14,742 bases of DNA from Alphaproteobacteria bacterium (GTDB lineage: Bacteria; Pseudomonadota; Alphaproteobacteria; Micropepsales; Micropepsaceae). Location of the stretch: assembly GCA_028869355.1 (NCBI GenBank), contig JAGWSK010000229.1, positions 1 through 14,742 on the forward strand, read 5' to 3'. A program made the position numbers and the translations under genes. This document shows positions 12,491-14,742 of the stretch, piece after piece. The notes beneath the pieces were generated by a model. That model was not told the DNA's origin and did no database searches. It saw nothing but the letters and a program-made list of their open reading frames with translations. How positions within the stretch are numbered: the stretch's first letter is position 1; each line of letters begins with the position of its first letter.

Positions 12491-13749
12491 CCAGGTCGCG
12501 CATCTGGCATCCCTTTACCCAGCATGGCAGCGCGCCGGCGGAAATTTCCGTTGCGCGGGCGGAAGGTGCGCGCCTGATCACGGATACAGGCCGCACGATC
12601 ATCGACGCGATTTCCTCGTGGTGGGTAATCACCCATGGGCATGGTCACCCGCGCATCGTGCGGGCGATCCGGGAGCAGGCACAAAAGCTGGAGCAGGTAA
12701 TCTTTGCCGGCTTCACGCATGGGCCCGCGGAAAGACTTGCACAAAACCTGCTTGCCAGGGCGCCATCTTCGCTCAAACATGCATTCTTTTCCGACAGCGG
12801 TTCGACCGCCGTGGAAGTCGCGGTGAAAATGGCGGTCGGTGCCTGGCACAATCGCGGCAAACCGCGCCACCGCATCATCGCGATGGAGCATGCCTACCAT
12901 GGTGACATGTTTGGCGCGATGTCGGTCGGCCATCGCGGCGTCTTCAATGCCGCCTGGGATCCTATGTTGTTTGAGGTGAGCTTTATTCCATTTCCGGAAT
13001 CCGGCGCCGGACAGCGAACGCTCGACGCTTTGGAATCGCTGTTGCGGCGAGATGCGGACCGCTTCGCCGCGGCGATTTTCGAACCGCTCGTGCTGGGCGC
13101 GGGCGGCATGAAGATGTACCCACCGGCCGTGCTGGAGCGAATCGCGCAAATCTGCCGCCATTACGGAGTCTGGCTGATTCTCGACGAGGTGATGACCGGC
13201 TTCGGCCGAACCGGCAGTTTGTTTGCTTGCGAGCAGGCGAAAGTGGCGCCGGACCTGATGTGCCTGTCCAAGGGATTAACTGGCGGATTTCTGCCGATGG
13301 GAGTCACGCTGGCATCGGCAGAAATCTACGACGCATTCTATTCAGATGATCGCGCGCAGACGTTTTTTCACAGCTCGTCCTACACCGGAAACGCGATTGC
13401 CTGTGCGGCGGCGGTGGCGAATCTTGAAATCTGGGATTCCGAGCCGGTCATGGCGGGCATCACTTCGATTGCGCGCCAGCACGCGACCGCGCTCGAAAAG
13501 CTTGCCCGCCGGCGCCAGGTTGCCGGGGTGCGGCAGACGGGCACGATCGCTGCGGTGGAACTGAAAGCAGGCGATTCCGGCTATCTCGCACAACTTGGAC
13601 CGAAGCTGAACGCATTCTATCTTGAACACGATGTGCTGCTGCGGCCATTGGGTAATGTGATTTATGTTCTGCCACCCTATTGCACGAGTGCCGCAGAACT
13701 GATGCGCGTTTATGGTGTGATTGATGAATCCCTTGCCCTTGCCGGATGA
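12487..13749 (+). CDS. bioA: Adenosylmethionine-8-amino-7-oxononanoate aminotransferase
   Basis: A 420-aa class III PLP aminotransferase that converts KAPA to 7,8-diaminononanoate, usually with S-adenosylmethionine as amino donor. Motifs are the N-terminal IWHPFTQ, SSWWVITHGHGHP (the WW of BioA substrate-binding loops), EHAYHGDMFGAMSVG, LILDEVMTGFGRTG, and the PLP lysine K262 in CLSKGLTGGFLPMGVTL. It is full length for the family. The ATG lies in the ATGA overlap with bioD, and its 3' end overlaps the next gene by 26 bp, so the genes are tightly co-translated. BioA acts between BioF and BioD in the pathway. Confidence 0.95.
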   Translation: MTRSRIWHPFTQHGSAPAEISVARAEGARLITDTGRTIIDAISSWWVITHGHGHPRIVRAIREQAQKLEQVIFAGFTHGPAERLAQNLLARAPSSLKHAFFSDSGSTAVEVAVKMAVGAWHNRGKPRHRIIAMEHAYHGDMFGAMSVGHRGVFNAAWDPMLFEVSFIPFPESGAGQRTLDALESLLRRDADRFAAAIFEPLVLGAGGMKMYPPAVLERIAQICRHYGVWLILDEVMTGFGRTGSLFACEQAKVAPDLMCLSKGLTGGFLPMGVTLASAEIYDAFYSDDRAQTFFHSSSYTGNAIACAAAVANLEIWDSEPVMAGITSIARQHATALEKLARRRQVAGVRQTGTIAAVELKAGDSGYLAQLGPKLNAFYLEHDVLLRPLGNVIYVLPPYCTSAAELMRVYGVIDESLALAG

Positions 13750-14347
13750 TGGTCGAGGCGCGGTAGGCGCCCGCCTTGAGCAAATTTGCGCCGATCAGGA
13801 TTTGCATATCCGGTTTCTGAACACGCTGTCGCTGATGGAACATATCGGCAGCCGCAAGATCATGCTGGCGCAACCGCGCGTTCCCGATGGCGCCATGCTG
13901 AAACATCTCGCCGAAGAAACCCGGCACGCCTGGTTTTTCAAACGCGCCGCCGAGAAACTCGCCGGCCGGACCCTCGATTATGGCGATGACGCTTTGCTTG
14001 CCGGTGCCGCGGCGCGCTTCTACATGGACAGGCTCGATGCCGGCATTTCATCGGCGATGACGCCGGGCGAAGGTCCGCTGCCCTATCTCTATATGTCGCT
14101 GATCATTGAGCGCCGGGCGATCTGGGCCTATCGGATTTATCAGTCGGTGCTCGCCGCGCGCAATTGCGGAATTTCGCTCACCGGTGTGCTGGCCGAAGAA
14201 GATTTGCATCACGATAAAATGCTGGCCGGGATCGGCGCACGCGATCCTCTGTCCGATGAGCGCATGCCGGCGTTCTGTGCCATGGAACAGGACAATTTCC
14301 GCAGATTCTGGGGCGCTGTCGAGCAAAGTGCATGCGCACGCTGCTGA
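13724..14347 (+). CDS. Ferritin-like di-iron protein in the biotin operon
   Basis: A 207-aa protein with a clear di-iron four-helix pattern: E39 (LMEHIGSRK), E65-x-x-H68 (AEETRHAWFFKR), E129 (LIIERRAIWAYR), and E159-x-x-H162 (AEEDLHHDKM). This E / ExxH / E / ExxH layout is that of ferritin-like non-haem di-iron oxygenases and related storage proteins. No signal peptide is seen, so it is probably cytoplasmic. I do not recognise a named family. The ATG at 13724 (a TTG lies one codon earlier) sits inside the end of bioA, and its stop lies inside the start of the DUF2905 gene, so it is an integral operon member. An oxidative role linked to biotin or its pimeloyl precursor is inference; iron or peroxide handling for a biotin-related Fe-S enzyme is an alternative. 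Confidence 0.75.
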   Translation: MNPLPLPDDGRGAVGARLEQICADQDLHIRFLNTLSLMEHIGSRKIMLAQPRVPDGAMLKHLAEETRHAWFFKRAAEKLAGRTLDYGDDALLAGAAARFYMDRLDAGISSAMTPGEGPLPYLYMSLIIERRAIWAYRIYQSVLAARNCGISLTGVLAEEDLHHDKMLAGIGARDPLSDERMPAFCAMEQDNFRRFWGAVEQSACARC

Positions 14348-14532
14348 TCGCCGCCGGGATCATTCTTCTCGCCATCGGCATCGCCTGGCCGGTGCTTGGC
14401 CGGATCGGGCTCGGGCGGCTGCCGGGCGATATCGTGATTGCGCGCGGCAATTTCCGCTTCTATTTCCCGATTGTCACATCGCTCTTGATCAGCGCAATCC
14501 TGACGCTTGCCGTCTGGCTGTTCCGGCGATAA
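14332..14532 (+). CDS. DUF2905 family small membrane protein
   Basis: A 66-aa protein with two membrane helices: residues about 3-21 (TLLIAAGIILLAIGIAWPVL) and about 46-63 (FPIVTSLLISAILTLAVW). The connecting loop GRIGLGRLPGDIVIARGNFR followed by FYFP is the DUF2905 signature. The function of the family is unknown. It overlaps the di-iron protein gene by 16 bp and is probably the last gene of the operon. A structured repeat follows. Confidence 0.9.
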   Translation: MRTLLIAAGIILLAIGIAWPVLGRIGLGRLPGDIVIARGNFRFYFPIVTSLLISAILTLAVWLFRR

Positions 14533-14609
14533 AGCAGTTTCCCCACGTGGATAGGGAATGCGAGCGTAAGCGGGATGAGATCAGTTCCGGTCACGCTCCC
14601 CTCACTCAG

Positions 14610-14648
14610 CCGCGCCAGTGGCCGGTTGCTTCGCAACCGGCGGCGCGG
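14610..14648. repeat. Large hairpin repeat after the biotin operon
   Basis: CCGCGCC (14610-14616) pairs with GGCGCGG (14642-14648). GCCGGTTGC (14621-14629) pairs with GCAACCGGC (14633-14641) around a 3-nt loop, with a 4-nt bulge on one side. There is no T-tract. It may end or stabilise the operon mRNA. The following CCCTCTCCCTCAAGGGG looks like the start of another palindrome that is cut off at about 14665. Confidence 0.65.
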
Positions 14649-14664
14649 CATCCCTCTCCCTCAA

Positions 14665-14742
14665 GGGGGCTGTTGCGTAAATAGCGGATGTGATTCGCTG
14701 ACGCGCGGTATTGGGGGATTCGCGATGGCGATAAAGCAGATC
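14665..14742 (+). mobile_element. Left end of an IS5-like insertion sequence (runs off the window)
   Basis: GGGGCTGTTGCG at about 14666 resembles the terminal repeat of many IS5-family elements. About 50 nt later GGGGGA precedes ATG 14725 at ribosome-site spacing. The ATG opens a frame MAIKQI that continues to the last base, as expected for a transposase start. Only 18 nt of coding sequence are visible, so the family call rests on recollection of the ends. Confidence 0.4.

Noticed and set aside
12208..13161. Long antisense frame opposite bioD and bioA
   Set aside because: It is a shadow of two clear enzymes in GC-rich DNA. Its SWPGLTRPSSAPASAGAKD segment is only the palindromic repeat read backwards.
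1..14742. CRISPR array, riboswitch or replication origin
   Set aside because: I saw no regularly spaced repeats of CRISPR type, no recognisable riboswitch core before the biotin or transporter genes, and no iteron or DnaA-box cluster.

Overview
The window looks like chromosomal DNA of an alphaproteobacterium of the order Hyphomicrobiales (Bradyrhizobium / Pseudolabrys / Rhodoplanes-like). The evidence is the high GC, the CspA-type cold-shock gene, a Crp/Fnr domain of the 'STIHVNR' type, and several GC-rich palindromic intergenic repeats of a style I know from that group. One repeat ends in ATGGC-GGGTCAAGCCC-GCCATGAC. No ribosomal RNA is present, so the assignment rests on gene content only.

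Layout. Positions 253-1263 (+) encode a divergent polysaccharide pyruvyl transferase-like protein. Positions 1407-1610 (-) are a cold-shock gene with a predicted promoter, a long leader and a downstream hairpin. Positions 1845-3056 (-) encode a two-cupin protein. Positions 3479-4108 hold a compact 614-bp IS1-like non-autonomous element. It has perfect 15-bp terminal inverted repeats and 8-bp target duplications, only the C-terminal end of a transposase, and a Rap1a/Tai-type periplasmic immunity gene as cargo. Positions 4144-5018 hold a two-gene module (a small unknown protein and a PD-(D/E)XK nuclease-like protein) bracketed by a second family of GTGGCC-type repeats. After a palindromic repeat at 5039-5192 come an amidohydrolase (5208-6302, -) and an orphan ABC-transporter substrate-binding protein (6569-7585, -).

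Positions 7708-9090 (-) encode the most unusual protein. A HisKA_2-type histidine kinase core is fused in one reading frame to a Crp/Fnr domain with a DNA-binding helix-turn-helix. It has no sensor domain and no receiver domain. An FNR-like dyad lies just upstream. The gene is bracketed by tRNA-Leu(CAA) (9545-9631, -) and a partial copy of that tRNA's 3' end at 7662-7685, which is the geometry left by tRNA-targeted integration.

From 9734 to 14532 (+) runs a tightly overlapping gene string: membrane-anchored SDH-type (ClpP-fold) serine protease, bioF, bioD, bioA, a ferritin-like di-iron protein, and a DUF2905 membrane protein. BioF, BioA and BioD together convert pimeloyl-ACP/CoA to dethiobiotin. 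bioB and the usual pimeloyl-supply genes are not in the window, so the di-iron protein inside the operon is a candidate for an uncharacterised oxygen-dependent step. The window ends in a palindromic repeat that appears to be interrupted by the left end of an IS5-like insertion sequence.

The strongest candidates for something undescribed are the kinase-Crp fusion, the immunity-gene-carrying IS1-like cassette, and the di-iron protein in the biotin operon.
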